From contig OX638380.1 in NCBI GenBank assembly GCA_951813855.1, forward strand, positions 3,998,518 to 4,062,517: DNA of 64,000 nt, read 5' to 3'. The translations under genes and the position numbers were made by a program. Shown here one piece after another: positions 63,650-64,000 of this stretch (positions are counted from its first letter, which is position 1; every line of letters begins with the position of its first letter). The notes below the pieces were generated by a model. The model saw nothing but the letters and a program-made list of their open reading frames with translations. It ran no database searches and was not told the DNA's origin. The stretch is from an uncultured Verrucomicrobiae bacterium (GTDB taxonomy: Bacteria; Verrucomicrobiota; Verrucomicrobiia; Limisphaerales; AAA164-E04).

Positions 63650-64000
63650 ATGTGCGGACGTTTCAGCCAGAGGTTCGACGAGCCCGAGCGGCTCGAGGAA
63701 CTGAAGGTGGAGCGGCCGGTTCCGGAGCTGATTCCCCGCTATAATCTGGCTCCGAGTCAATCGGTGGCGATGCTCAGGGACCAGGGGGAAGGGCGCCGGC
63801 TTTCGCTGGCGCGTTGGGGACTCGTGCCGAAATGGGCGGAGGATGTCGGTTTGGCGTCCCGGTTGATTAACGCTCGAGTCGAAACGGCGAACGTCAAACC
63901 CGCTTTTCGTTCGGCCTGGCGTTCCCGCCGTTGTCTGATTCCCGCTAACGGGTATTACGAATGGAGTTTACGCAACGGTCGCAAGCAACCGTTTTATTTC
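63650..64000 (+). CDS. SRAP domain protein (YedK/HMCES family), partial at right edge
   Basis: 117 codons from ATG at 63650 to the window end. The start MCGRFSQRFDEPERLEE contains the catalytic Cys2 exposed after Met removal. PRYNLAPSQSVAML, LARWGLVPKWA, NARVETA (with the conserved Asn and Glu) and IPANGYYEW are hallmarks of the SRAP family, which crosslinks to abasic sites in single-stranded DNA. It lies 54 bp after the HtrA gene and may be co-transcribed. The C-terminal part with the active-site His is outside the window. Confidence 0.95.
   Translation, partial: MCGRFSQRFDEPERLEELKVERPVPELIPRYNLAPSQSVAMLRDQGEGRRLSLARWGLVPKWAEDVGLASRLINARVETANVKPAFRSAWRSRRCLIPANGYYEWSLRNGRKQPFYF

Noticed and set aside
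1..64000. CRISPR array, integrase, transposase, prophage genes
   Set aside because: No regularly spaced short repeats and no recognisable recombinase or phage structural genes were seen; the duplications appear to come from recombination between paralogues.

Overview
The window looks like a chromosomal segment of a Gram-negative bacterium, most likely of the PVC superphylum (Verrucomicrobiota is my best guess). This is an inference: there is an outer-membrane secretin, several TonB-dependent receptors and signal-peptide lipoproteins, together with ribonuclease Y and a WXG100/FtsK-like cassette of a kind I associate with Planctomycetes and Verrucomicrobia. No 16S rRNA gene is present to settle it.

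Layout. Positions 1-19027 are all on the minus strand: a type IV pilus/type II secretion secretin with a PilM/PilN-like partner cut by the window edge, a DUF4126 membrane protein, a broken type III restriction-modification pair, three tandem copies of an unrecognised secreted protein (the last with an amber stop), tRNA-Gly(CCC), and a likely operon accB-accC-thiE-PfkB kinase. On the plus strand follow rpsB-tsf and then a repeat-rich block (about 21.8-34.9 kb) holding one intact receptor, a second intact receptor, a third with a one-base frameshift, two receptor remnants, a duplicated non-coding block of about 600 bp and two other broken genes. At 35.4-40.3 kb sits a compact four-gene cassette resembling a minimal type VII (WXG100) secretion apparatus. 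The rest is mainly housekeeping: def, a sugar-kinase-like gene, parB, rarA, a folate cyclo-ligase, rny, a pilT/PilZ group, fabH, the coaD-yceD-rpmF-plsX group, purE-purK, rho, cysK, a zinc-ribbon coiled-coil protein, an HtrA-type protease and a SRAP protein cut by the right edge.

Gene decay is a theme. I count at least nine disrupted or remnant genes (res, mod, one secreted paralogue, three receptor copies, two paralogous coiled-coil membrane proteins, and one unknown gene with two internal stops), while the housekeeping genes are intact. This suggests relaxed selection on defence, surface and mobile-like functions, as in a lineage that has recently become host-associated or bottlenecked. Some single-base frameshifts could be assembly errors.

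The best candidate for a poorly described system is the 35431-40314 cassette: two small helical proteins sharing a W-x-D-x5-F motif, a coiled-coil protein, and a 1287-residue membrane-anchored FtsK/EssC-like ATPase with three ATPase-like modules, of which only the middle one has a canonical P-loop. A second candidate is an unassigned structured transcript ending in a terminator at 61617-61843.
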